From contig CM051458.1 in assembly GCA_028274465.1 (NCBI GenBank), positions 33,120,692-33,184,691 on the forward strand: a stretch of DNA of 64,000 nt. Reading direction: 5' to 3'. A program made the translations under genes and the position numbers. Source of the DNA: Plantago ovata (lineage: Eukaryota; Streptophyta; Magnoliopsida; Lamiales; Plantaginaceae). This document shows, one piece after another, positions 54,120 to 63,655 of this stretch. The notes under the pieces were generated by a model. The model was not told the origin of the DNA, searched no databases, and saw only the letters and a program-made list of their open reading frames with translations. The first letter of the stretch is position 1. The number at the start of each line of letters is the position of its first letter.

Positions 54120-54862
54120 TTGTATGTCCAATGGCCAGCAACGTGGAAAGAAGAACCAACCAGCCAGACAGTCGTTGAAATCTCATCCGAACCTAATTGG
54201 ATGACCCCGATCATATCATACTTGGCTATAGGAGAGCTCCCGCCAGACAAAAACGAGGCAAAAAGATTGAGAGCTAAAGTAGCTCGCTTCACTATTTACA
54301 ACGACCAACTTTACAAGAGATCCTTTTCAGGGCCTCTACTCAGGTGCGTAATTCCTAGTGAAGTTAAATATATACTAACCGAATTGCATGAAGGTGAATG
54401 CGGTAACCATTCCGGAGCAAGAAGCCTCTCCAATAGAGCACTTACATCAGGATTCTATTGGCCAACTATGAGACAAGACTCCGTGGAATTCGTGAAAAGA
54501 TGTGACCATGTCAAAGGCACTCTCAGATCATTCATATTCCAGCAGAGAAGCTACACTCCACAATAGCTCCATGGCCATTTATGAAATGGGGGATGGATAT
54601 TGTAGGCAAGCTCCCGACAGCACCAGGTCAGCGAGTGTTTATGTTGGCGGTCACCGACTACTTCACAAAATGGGTGGAAGCAGAAGCCTTAAAACAAGTC
54701 CGCGACAAAGAGGTAAAAAACTTTATTTGGAGAAATGTGATTTGCAGGTATGGGATCCCTCACGAGATTGTGACAGACAACGGCTCACAGTTCAAAAGTC
54801 ATGAGTTCCAAAGTTTCTGCCAAAGATGGGGAATAAAACTCACCTTCTCTACTCCACGCTAC
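54120..54862 (+). CDS. Tat integrase, N-terminal part, interrupted
   Basis: Zinc-finger His pair in ELHEGECGNHSGARSL, then FYWPTMRQDSVEFVKRC; a one-base loss inside the CxxC (TGTGACCATGTC) shifts the frame at about 54505. In the new frame follow MKWGMDIVGKLP (first Asp), YFTKWVEAEAL and IVTDNGSQFKS (second Asp). The reading is cut at 54862, within the HPQxNGQAE region, by the insertion flanked by GCTAC. Confidence 0.9.
54858..54862. other. Target-site duplication, left copy (GCTAC)
   Basis: GCTAC immediately before TGATGAAC and again at 60279-60283 immediately after GTTCATCA. Removal of one copy and the element restores the integrase reading. Confidence 0.95.
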
Positions 54863-56025
54863 TGATGAACGTGTATTTTACACTTTCATTCGAGTCTTTT
54901 TTCACCAATTTAGCTATCCTCTATGTTAATATAGCTATATTTTAATGCATTTTATTAGAATAGTGTCACGTTTCCCTTTAGTTTGTATTTTACAGGTTTT
55001 GGGTGAAAAACGTGGTTTTCCGGGCAATTATATTGAAGAGAATGAAGAATTGGTGTTCCGGAGGCATTTTTGGAGTATCTAGAAGATTCCGGATAGGATT
55101 TGAAGTCTAGGGGTCGAGTCTGAAGGCTAAAAGGTCACTAGAAGGCAAAAACCGAGTCCGAAAAGGAAAAGAAATCCAAAAACGCGTCGAAAATGCGTAA
55201 CCTGCCGACTGGAGGTCCCGGGCGATTCGCCCGGGACGTGGGGCGACTTGCCCCACACCTGCCGAACCTCTATATATAGTTGCTCAGTTTCTCAGTTTTT
55301 TCATACTTTCTGAGACCTTTTTTCTCACCTTTCTCATTAGTTTTAGGTAGGAATTCTCCAGAGCCTGTTCTGGGAATTCTTAGCTTAGGAGATACTTTTT
55401 CTTATCGATTTGGAGCTTGTGAGATCGCGATTCTTCGGAGATTGACAACCTTCGGTAAGATTGTATCTCAGATTTTTCTACTTTATATTTATTTATCTTT
55501 CAACATGTTTTCATTCAATCTTGCTATGATTTCTGTTGATTGCATTACATCTATGAGTAGCTAAATTTATCGTTGGTGATAGTATGTGATTTTTTAGCGA
55601 AGGGTTAATAATTATGCTAATGGCGGTAAAGCGAATCAGACTTTGAGTTATTGCTTTATTTCTTTGATCTATCTAAAACATCTATCTTCGTAGTGTTGAA
55701 TAATAACGGAACACAATTGGACAATTCATTGATCAAAGATCTCTATGCAAAACGATCGGGTACTTCATGCATGATTATTAACCTGCTATGCTTTGAATGA
55801 TCATACTATCACTAACTTCCATTATCTGATAAGAAAAACCTGTGCTAAGTCGTTTGTTGATTTTATATTTTAAGTTAGATTAGATAAAGCTAGTTATAGT
55901 CCTTAGAGATCGACACTCGAGGTTATTTTACTACTACACTACGGTTTTCGTTGTAGTTGTGAATTGCCTTTGGCTAAATACAAATTTATTTGATTAATTA
56001 GAATCTGACAAATTCCGGTTCATCA
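54863..56025 (+). repeat. 5' LTR of the gag-only element
   Basis: 1,163 bp, TGATGAAC..GTTCATCA (8-bp terminal inverted repeat). GC palindromes at 55217-55235 (arms CCCGGGCGA) and 55238-55256; TATATATAG at 55271. Confidence 0.95.
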
Positions 56026-56027
56026 AA

Positions 56028-56046
56028 TTGACGCCGCTGCCGGGGA
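56028..56046 (+). promoter_or_regulatory. Primer-binding site of the gag-only element
   Basis: TTGACGCCGCTGCCGGGGA after the LTR; close to the Athila PBS form TGGCGCCGTTGCCGGGGA. Confidence 0.8.
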
Positions 56047-56353
56047 GTATACTCCTTTTTTCTGTTTAGCTTATTTATATTTTAAGCATTCAGTTCCCTA
56101 CAGAAGAACAGGCTCTGGGGGTCTGCTCTCAGAAAATCTCACTTTCTTACCCTATTTCTTCCCCCCTATCTTTTTCAGAAATTCATCTAATCTGATCTCG
56201 GTTATCTTGCGTGCTTGTGCTCTCGAAGTTCTTGATTACATTGTGTTTGTTTGCACTCTTTGTGTTTTTCTTTGCAAATTTTTGTTTTTATTTTGTGGAT
56301 TCTGCTCCTTGGTTTCTTGTTTCCTCGAGTGCAGAAACTAGTCATATGAAAGG

Positions 56354-56545
56354 ATGAGTCAACCTCCGTTGCCCCGGTATGTGATGCCTCGAGGGCCTTG
56401 CATAACATTGGACGACGATTGCAGGAATTATGACTTTGATCCTTCGTACTACTCCATTCTCTCCACGTTTTCAATGGGTGATGATCCAAGAGGGTTCTTA
56501 GATACGTACGAGGAAGGAGTGTTGAGGATACCTCGTGACAAGTGA
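56354..56545 (+). CDS. Gag N-terminus of the gag-only element
   Basis: ATG at 56354: SQPPLPRYVMPRGPCITLDD then YSILSTFSMGDDPRGFLDTYEE. TGA ends it; gag continues at once in another frame, so an indel around 56540 separates the two. The 330-bp leader before it holds no gene. Confidence 0.6.
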   Translation: MSQPPLPRYVMPRGPCITLDDDCRNYDFDPSYYSILSTFSMGDDPRGFLDTYEEGVLRIPRDK

Positions 56546-57263
56546 GGAGGGGGTTATTTTATCATATGAGCAACTTTGTATGAGAGGATTCATGGGAGCC
56601 TTGAAAGGGTACGCTCGAAGATGGCTCAGAATCCCGCCGGAAAAATCGTTGCGCACTTGGGGTGAAGTAACCAGCAAGTTTCTGGAACATTGGGATAAGG
56701 ACTCACCTCCCGGGTCAAGGGCATGGACGTCTCGCTTTAGTAGTCAGCCACCAGAAATCGACATTGCCGATGAAGAGGAATGTGGAGAAGAATCCATTGA
56801 TGAAGTCTCCTCAGTACTTAGCTTGGATTCCACGTCCTTACTTGTGGATGTCGAGGTTGTTGGTCAAGAGGAAGTCGTGGAGGAAGTGATAACTGAATCC
56901 ATTGCTTCACTTGAGTCAGAAGGTGATGGCGTGAGTTGTGCTGAGGTCGAGGAGCCAATCTCTGAAGATTTTGGTGTCTTTGAATCAATTGCGGCAGATA
57001 CTCTTGATCTTGACTCCTACGTTCTGGTCCATGCACCCACCTATGAGTCCCAAAGGAGTTTTGATCCTCTTTACTCCTTTTATTTTCCATCTGATTCCCT
57101 TAGTTATTTTTTAGATTTTGTTTTTCTTGGTTTTGTTAATTTTAGTTTTCAGGGAATCATGGACTTTCTTGAGCAGATACGGAGGGGAGCCAAGGATTGT
57201 TCCCAAGATGCGAGGAGTACAGGAACGGATGCACAAGATTCGTTCCCATTTGATAATGGATAA
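56535..57263 (+). CDS. Gag-like ORF with acidic and hydrophobic tail
   Basis: Begins with gag-like YEQLCMRGFMGALKGYARRWLR and WGEVTSKFLEHWDKDSPPG, then changes to an acidic stretch (DVEVVGQEEVVEEVITES, EVEEPISEDFGVFES) and a hydrophobic segment of about 22 residues (LSYFLDFVFLGFVNFSFQG) that could span a membrane, before a polar tail and stop 57261-57263. The tail has no counterpart in the Athila ORFs at 1-4178. No zinc knuckle is visible. Function of the tail is unknown. Confidence 0.6.
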   Translation: MTSEEGVILSYEQLCMRGFMGALKGYARRWLRIPPEKSLRTWGEVTSKFLEHWDKDSPPGSRAWTSRFSSQPPEIDIADEEECGEESIDEVSSVLSLDSTSLLVDVEVVGQEEVVEEVITESIASLESEGDGVSCAEVEEPISEDFGVFESIAADTLDLDSYVLVHAPTYESQRSFDPLYSFYFPSDSLSYFLDFVFLGFVNFSFQGIMDFLEQIRRGAKDCSQDARSTGTDAQDSFPFDNG

Positions 57264-59075
57264 CATTAGTGGTAATGGTAGCAAGTAGTTTAGTTTTATC
57301 GCTTTCTTGCATTGCATGCATATCATTCTGTTTTATTTTATATTTTCATATGTTTTTGTGATAAAATAGGTCTCTAGATGATAATTTAGCATTTTAGGAG
57401 GGAAACCGACACCTCCAGGAGTCTGGAGGTGCCGGGCGAATCGCCTCCCACGTGGGGCGGTTCGCCCGGACATCCGGTAAACCCGAAGATCCCGATTTTC
57501 TCCTATTATGCTAAATTATCGATCTTTTTACCTCGTTTATCGTCCGTTTTGTTTTCTCACGAGTTTGATTGAGTAATATAGGTCGCATATACAAGTGTAG
57601 CTCTCACCTTAAATCCACTTTCGACGTTCGGGACTGAGCGACGACATTCAGGTTTGGGGGGGGGGGGGGTTATCGATGGGTATCTCTATACTTGTCTTGC
57701 TTATGATGAACTCGTGAAATCTTTTGTTTGCATTTGCATTTGCACGTTTACCGTTTTCTTAGTATTTAGTTGCATACACTACATTCATCCTAGGATAGTC
57801 TTGCATGTTTTATGTGGAGTTTATACACTACATTCATCCTAGGATAGTCTTGCATGTTTTATGTGGAGTTTATTGCCAAATTTTTTGAACTTTTTTATTG
57901 GGTAGATTAAACTAATTATGACATTAATCATATGCTTCATCTTTATGAATTTGTTTGAGGTTTTTCTTGCTTGGCTTGTCACATTTATGTATTGCACTTA
58001 GTTAAGCTTGGTAGTCTCGACATCACTTAGTGGTGTTTTCTCTACTACGGTTCACGAAGGCCTTTATAATAGGATGATGCATGTTAGGATCTTATGGTTG
58101 TTTTCCCGAGTAATTATGTACCTAAGAGGCAACAAGTTTTCACCTTGCTTTGAGATTGCTAAATGCATAGGACGGAGGTAGTGTGAGATTGTGTGATCCT
58201 TTGTTTGCAACCTATTCTTTCGAATAGGTTTGGGGAGGGGGTTACGCTATCATTAGACTTGTCTTTTCAATTTTTAGTGTGTGTTGTGAGTTTATTTTCC
58301 TTTTTCGTAAAGTTTGTACTCCAACCTATCCTTTTGAATAGGTTAGGGGAGGTCGTTTGTGAGTCATTTTAATTTCTTTTTTGTTGTGCTACTGCTGGCT
58401 AAAAAAAAAAGAAAAAGAAACATTCCACAAAAAAAATCTGAAAAAAAAAAAAAAAGAAAAAAAAAAAGAAGAAGCCAAAAGCAGTTTAGCAAAGTGTTTG
58501 TCTCATTTTTCAATTTTTGTAATGTTCGTAATCGTGTTGTAATTTTTTGTCTTTTTGTTTGAGTGTCATCTGTTCTAGACCACCCTTGTCCTGCCATTCA
58601 GGAAGTGGTGAATAACTTAAGACTTTGCTTGAGAGATGGGTAGAATAGGGGAAAGTTATCTTTTTAGGGAACCCTCCTTCGTTTGATTTGAGCCAGTATT
58701 GGTTCGACCTCTTTGAGGAAAAGTCTTAACTTGGTGAACAGCAGTAAGTCCTCAGTTTCATAGGCACGGAACAACCATTCGTATTTTAACATGTTTCATT
58801 ACGTCGTCACTGACTAGGTCCAGGTAGAGAATGTTACGAGAGACTATCTTGTTTGACATAAGTGCCTATGTGAATGTGTATGAGTCAATCGAGGCATTCT
58901 TCAACCAATATCCATGTTATGATCTGTATGGTTTGTGCTCATATGTTTTTTGATAGATTCAATAGATTAGTTCATTTGATTAGGCATGAGACTCCATTTT
59001 TTGTGTTGCATTGTTTTTTGCATCAGAGTCTAGCTTAGTTGCTTGAGGACAGGCAAAGGTTCGGTTTGGGGAGTT
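57264..59075 (+). other. 3' noncoding region of the gag-only element
   Basis: Matches 4200-5836. It has 14 G at 57656-57669, the AACCTATTC hairpins at 58209-58230 and (one mismatch) 58323-58344, an A-rich tract near 58400-58480, a ~55-bp local duplication at 57773-57880, and a GC palindrome insert at about 57407-57495 absent from the other copy. A purine-rich PPT precedes 59076. Confidence 0.8.
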
Positions 59076-60278
59076 TGATGAATGTGTATTTTACACTTTC
59101 ATTCGAGTCTTTTTTCACAAATTTAGCTATCCTCTATGTTAATATAGCTATATTTTAATGCATTTTATTAGAATAGTGTCACTGTTTCCCTTTAGTATGT
59201 ATTTTACAGGTTTTGGGTAAAAAATGTGGTTTGTCGGGCAATTATATTGAAGAGAACGAAAAATTTGTGTTCCGGAGGCATTTTTGGAGTATCTAGAAGA
59301 TTCCGGATACGATTTGAAGTCTAGGGTCGAGTCTGAAGGCTAAAAGGTCACTAGAAGGCAAAAACCGAGTCCGAAAAGGAAAAGAAATCCAAAAACGCGT
59401 CGAAAACGCGTAACCTGACGACTGGAGGTCCCGGGCGATTCGCTCGGGACGTGGAGCGGTTCGCCCCACACCAGGCGATTCGCCCGGTGTGTGGGGCGAC
59501 TCGCCCCACACCTGCCGAACCTCTATATATAGTTGCTCAGTTTCTCCGTTTTTTCATACTTTCTCAGACCTTTTTTCTCACCTTTCTCATTAGTTTTAGG
59601 TAGGAATTCTCCAGAGCCTGGTCTGGGAATTCTTAGCTTAGGAGATACTTTTTCTTATCGATTTGGAGCTTGTGAGATCGCGATTCTTCGGAGATTGACA
59701 ACCTTCGGTAAGATTGTATCTCAGATTTTTCTACTTTATATTTATTTATCTTTCAACATGTTTTCATTCAATCTTGCTATGATTTCTGTTGATTGCATGA
59801 CATCTATGAGTAGCTAAATTTATCGTTAGTGATAGTATGTGATTTCTTAGCGAAGGGTTAATAATTATGCTAATGGCGGTAAAGCGAATCAGACTTTGAG
59901 TTATTGCTTTATTTCTTTGATCTATCTAAAACATCTATCTTCGTAGTGTTGAATAATAACGGAACACAATTGGACAATTCATTGATCAAAGATCTCTATG
60001 CAAAACGATCGGGTACTTCATGCATGATTATTAACCTGCTATGCTTTGAATGATCATACTATCACTAACTTCCATTATCTGATAAGAAAAACCTGTGCTA
60101 AGTCGTTTGTTGATTTTATATTTGAAGTTAGATTAGATAAAGCTAGTTATAGTCCTTAGAGATCGACACTCGAGGTTATTTTACTACTACACTACGGTTT
60201 TCGTTGTAGTTGTGAATTGCCTTTGGCTAAATACAAATTTATTTGATTAATTAGAATCTGACAAATTCCGGTTCATCA
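59076..60278 (+). repeat. 3' LTR of the gag-only element
   Basis: 1,203 bp, TGATGAAT..GTTCATCA. Has four GC palindromes (59430-59448, 59451-59469, 59469-59489, 59489-59511); the last has 11-bp perfect arms. TATATATAG at about 59524. Confidence 0.95.
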
Positions 60279-60283
60279 GCTAC

Positions 60284-60853
60284 CCTCAAGCTAACGGACA
60301 AGCAGAATCAACCAACAAAACCATTATGAACAGCTTGAAGAAGAGACTTAAGCAAGCAAAAGATTGTTGGGCGGATGAACTCCCCGGAGTTATATGGTCA
60401 TATAGAACAACTTCAAAGACGCCCACTGGAGAAACACCATTTAGCTTGGCATATGGCACCGAAGCAGTAATACCAGTGGAAGCTAGTCTCCTGACAGCAA
60501 GATACGCATTGGCTGACGAGCAGCATAATGATACCGAGTTACAACATGAGCTCGACTTGATTGATGAACTTAGAGAAGGTGCCTTGATTCGGAATGCGGC
60601 TTATCAACAGAAAGCAGCACAACGTTTCAATAAGAACATACGGGTTCGAACATTCAAACAAGGTGATTGGGTCCTACGCAAAGTGTTCCAGAACACAAAA
60701 GAAATTGGAGCCGGAAAACTTGGACCAAATTGGGAAGGGCCCTACCAAATCGCCAAGGTAGTAGGCAACGGAGCCTACAAGCTGCAAACAAAGGATAGGC
60801 GCCAAATAGCCAACAGTTGGAACGCCATCCATCTCAAGAGGTATCATTTTTAA
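60284..60853 (+). CDS. Tat integrase, C-terminal part
   Basis: Resumes after the GCTAC duplication with PQANGQAESTNKTIMNSLKK (the catalytic Glu), WAYRTT-like VIWSYRTTSKTPTGETPFSLAYG, EAVIPVEASL and the C-terminal beta domain (GDWVLRKVFQ, GKLGPNWEGPYQIAKV, GAYKLQTKD, WNAIHLKRYHF). Stop TAA at 60851-60853 is the expected pol end. Confidence 0.92.
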   Translation, partial: PQANGQAESTNKTIMNSLKKRLKQAKDCWADELPGVIWSYRTTSKTPTGETPFSLAYGTEAVIPVEASLLTARYALADEQHNDTELQHELDLIDELREGALIRNAAYQQKAAQRFNKNIRVRTFKQGDWVLRKVFQNTKEIGAGKLGPNWEGPYQIAKVVGNGAYKLQTKDRRQIANSWNAIHLKRYHF

Positions 60854-61495
60854 ATTACGCATCATTTTCTTTGTTTCTTGAGGCTGACACCTCTTTAAAA
60901 ATAACACCGATCTGACTAGGGACCAGCCGGTCAACTAACCCGGTTGAGCAGGTCGGTTTAACGCCCCCCCCCCACCAAGGGGTTCCATTGACATTTCTTA
61001 CAGATCAAACATCCATCTGGCCAAGTTGCCAGAAATAAAAGCACGTGGAGATTTCGACTTAAGTTAGCCAACCTTAAGCATGGAAACCAGACCAACCACA
61101 TCATTGGAGGTACCTTTCAAATTTATCTTATGAGATTGATTTCTCACATTTCACCGACCTGACAAGGGGCCAGCCGGTAAACTAACCCGAATGAGCAGGT
61201 CGGCTTAACGCCCCCCCCCCCACGAAGGGGGTCCATCTGATCTTCATTTACAGATTATTAAACTTAAGGTGTGCCCCCTCAACGCTTCCAAGCACACCTT
61301 TGATGGATAGTTGTGCAACGATCCATCCTCCCTCAAGGTACGTACAATCCAAGATTGTTTCTGAGATTGATCCCTCATTAAAAATACACCGATTTGACTA
61401 GGGGCTAGCCAGTCACCTAACCTGGCTAAGCAAGTCGGTCAAACGCCCCCCCTCCCAAGGGGTCCAATCTCTTTGCAGAAGCTACAAGTTGGAAA
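60854..61495 (+). repeat. Three diverged ~240-bp repeats with C-runs in the Tat tail
   Basis: CCGAT/CCGAC..TGACTAGGG..CAGCCGGTC..CTAACCCGG..GAGCAGGTCGG then a C-run and AAGGGG, at about 60906, 61150 and 61388. Each C-run with following G-run could form a hairpin. No gene. Confidence 0.82.
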
Positions 61496-61677
61496 ATAAC
61501 AAAAAATCTCTATCAGCTACAAAACTCAACCTCCCTACGAAAAAATTTGCTTAGAATCATCAATTATGCTCACTCTGCATATGAAGAACATAATCCAAGC
61601 ATAAGCCTTTTTCAACTCATACTTGGATTGGGGGACAGAAAGGGAGCCGTAGCAAGAAAGAAAGGAGATGGTAGCAA

Positions 61678-61865
61678 GAAAGGTACCAAATGCTCTTTTT
61701 TCATGAAGTATATTTAAAACCTTCAAATTCCTTAAAATTTTACGATATATTTGGTTGCCTCATTTACAATAGAAAGGTACCGAATGCTCTTTTTTCCTGA
61801 AGTATATTTAAAACCTTCAAATTCCTTAAAATTTTACGATATATTTGGTTGCCTCACTTACAATA
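61678..61865. repeat. 94-bp tandem duplication
   Basis: Two adjacent copies beginning GAAAGGTACC (61678 and 61772), almost identical. Confidence 0.92.
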
Positions 61866-62019
61866 GTACCGTTTACAGTTTATTATCTTCATTCTTCATT
61901 TACATCGTTTCATTAGATACACATCTATTATTATCTCCACCCAAAAAGTCACTTATGGTGACACATATCTTATTAAGTTTAGGAGCGTGGGCACCAATCA
62001 TCATTACTGTGCCCAAACA

Positions 62020-62600
62020 TTCCAGAGGCACCAAAACCTAGTCGGCACCCAAGGACCAAAATCATCTAGTCGGCGCCCAAAGGCCAAAAACACCTAGTCG
62101 GCGCCCAAAGGCCAAAAATACTCGGCATCCAAGGGCCAAAATCAGCTAGTCGTCACCCAAAGGCCAAAAATACTCGGCATCCAAGGGCCAAAATCAGCTA
62201 GTCGGCACCCAAAGTCCAAAAATCATCTACCCGGCACCCAAGGGCCAAAATCAGCTAACCGACGTCCAAAGGCAAAAAATCATCTACCCGGCACCCAAGG
62301 GCCAAAATCAGCTAACCGACGTCCAAAGGCAAAAAATCATCTACCCGGCACCCAAGGGCCAAAATCAGCTAGCCGGCGCCCAAAGGCCAAAACACACCTA
62401 GCCGGCGCCCAAAGGCCTCAAACATTTAGCCGGCGCCCAAAGGCCAAAAAACACCTAGCCGGCGCCCAAAGGCCTCAAACATTTAGCCGGCGCTCAAAGG
62501 CCAAAAACACCTAGCCAGCGCCCAAAGGTCAAAACACCAAGTCGGCGCCCAAAGGCCAAAAACACCTAGCCGGCGCCCAAAGACCAAAAACACCACACCA
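62020..62600. repeat. Minisatellite of ~28-32-bp units (GGCGCCCAAAGGCC)
   Basis: About twenty units built on CGGCGCCCAAAGGCCAAAA and ACACCTAGC or ATCAGCTAGC, some in 60-bp higher-order pairs (around 62210-62360). Part of the noncoding tail. Confidence 0.92.
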
Positions 62601-62891
62601 ATGCCAGATGATAGACATACTCCTAGTCAGAACATTCTCCATCATCATTCTTTGGTGACTGAAACTTGACGAACACACTAAAAGCAATATGAGAAAGGTC
62701 AAACAAATGGCTTGTTCACACTCCAAACTGGCTAACTAGTCAATATATAAAAAAACAAAAAATGTGTGTGAAAAATTACACCCATCAAATTCAAAGCTCC
62801 TAAGGTGAAGTTCAAATAAGCAAAATCTAACCAAGCACAAAAACAATAACAAAAAGGGGGCTCGACCACAAGGCCTCGCAAATGCAAATAA

Positions 62892-63149
62892 CTAAGCCTC
62901 CTTGGCGCCGCCATCGCTTGTTTCATCACCTGGGACTCCAAGTTCAAGCCTCAAGCGTTCGATCTCGAAAGCCGGCTTGCATTCCTCGTGTTCCCCGTTC
63001 TCAAATTGCACAATTGCTTCAAGTCTGGCCATCATAAATCCAACCCTTTGCGCGGTGACCTTCTCAGTCTCGAAGGTTGCTCGTAACTCCTCGAGCTCTT
63101 TCTCGGGTTTTTCAGCCCTTTGAAGCATATCGGCATGGGCCGATTCCAC
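62892..63149 (-). CDS. Antisense ORF upstream of the Tat 3' LTR
   Basis: Minus-strand frame with coiled-coil character (RAEKPEKELEELRATFETEK, RLELGVPGDE) and TGA- or TAA-type stop at 62892-62894. The 63149 end is GTG, the first ATG is eight codons in (at 63128). Some Tat elements are known to have an antisense ORF between pol and 3' LTR, and position and strand fit. Could also be a gene remnant caught in the tail. Confidence 0.45.
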   Translation of the reverse strand: MESAHADMLQRAEKPEKELEELRATFETEKVTAQRVGFMMARLEAIVQFENGEHEECKPAFEIERLRLELGVPGDETSDGGAKEA

Positions 63150-63655
63150 GGAGAATCAAGTACTGTTCGGCAAACGCTAATCGTAACTCTATTCTCGCCG
63201 CACGTGAATAAAAAGGAGGAAAGTCAAATAAGCGTCAGTGAAAGATAGGCAGGAAAGACTTGAATTCTAGTTGATGTATACCACTTACCTTTATGTTGGA
63301 CCATCGGTATCGGTATGGGCCGCCAATCCAAGTAAGTACTTTTTTCATCCGATTTTGCAATTCTCAGTTTATTTGAGCCCATGAAAACATTGTTTAATTA
63401 ATGGTTTAAGCACACTATTAATTAGCACATACTCTGTGGCCAATTAGTTAAATAGATTTGGCAGTCCTGTTAATGCTTCAACTTTCATGACTTGATTAAA
63501 TTTATTCAAGTACAATCGCGCGGAAGCTCTCACGAAAAGAGTCGTCGACTACGGTCTAGTTACATATGCTGACAACAATATCGACACTCAGCAAATACAT
63601 GCGAACTTACTACTCTTCAACTCGAGAAACTCGATTTAAAGAGTGGGGGACAAAC
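63150..63655 (+). other. End of the Tat tail and polypurine tract
   Basis: No gene seen. AAAGAGTGGGGGACAAAC (63638-63655) is the PPT directly before the 3' LTR. Confidence 0.8.

Larger units (their letters stand above)
54863..60278 (+). mobile_element. Non-autonomous Athila-like gag-only element (TR-GAG type)
   Basis: Complete 5,416-bp element: 5' LTR, PBS, leader, gag-like ORF, long noncoding region, PPT and 3' LTR, with perfect 5-bp duplication GCTAC. No protease, RT or integrase is present. Its noncoding 3' region and LTR match the Athila element at 1-6255, so it could be mobilised by proteins from such elements. LTRs are alike except for scattered substitutions and one 40-bp palindrome insertion. 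Confidence 0.95.

Noticed and set aside
55280-55564. 94-codon ORF present in both LTRs of the gag-only element (also 59533-59817)
   Set aside because: Identical because it lies in the LTR; hydrophobic Phe/Ser-rich reading from T-rich R/U5 DNA, no family match and no conservation in the third LTR (34307-35763).
62020-62600. CRISPR-like regular repeats
   Set aside because: Units are ~28-32 bp without unique spacers of constant size, in a eukaryotic retroelement tail. This is a minisatellite.
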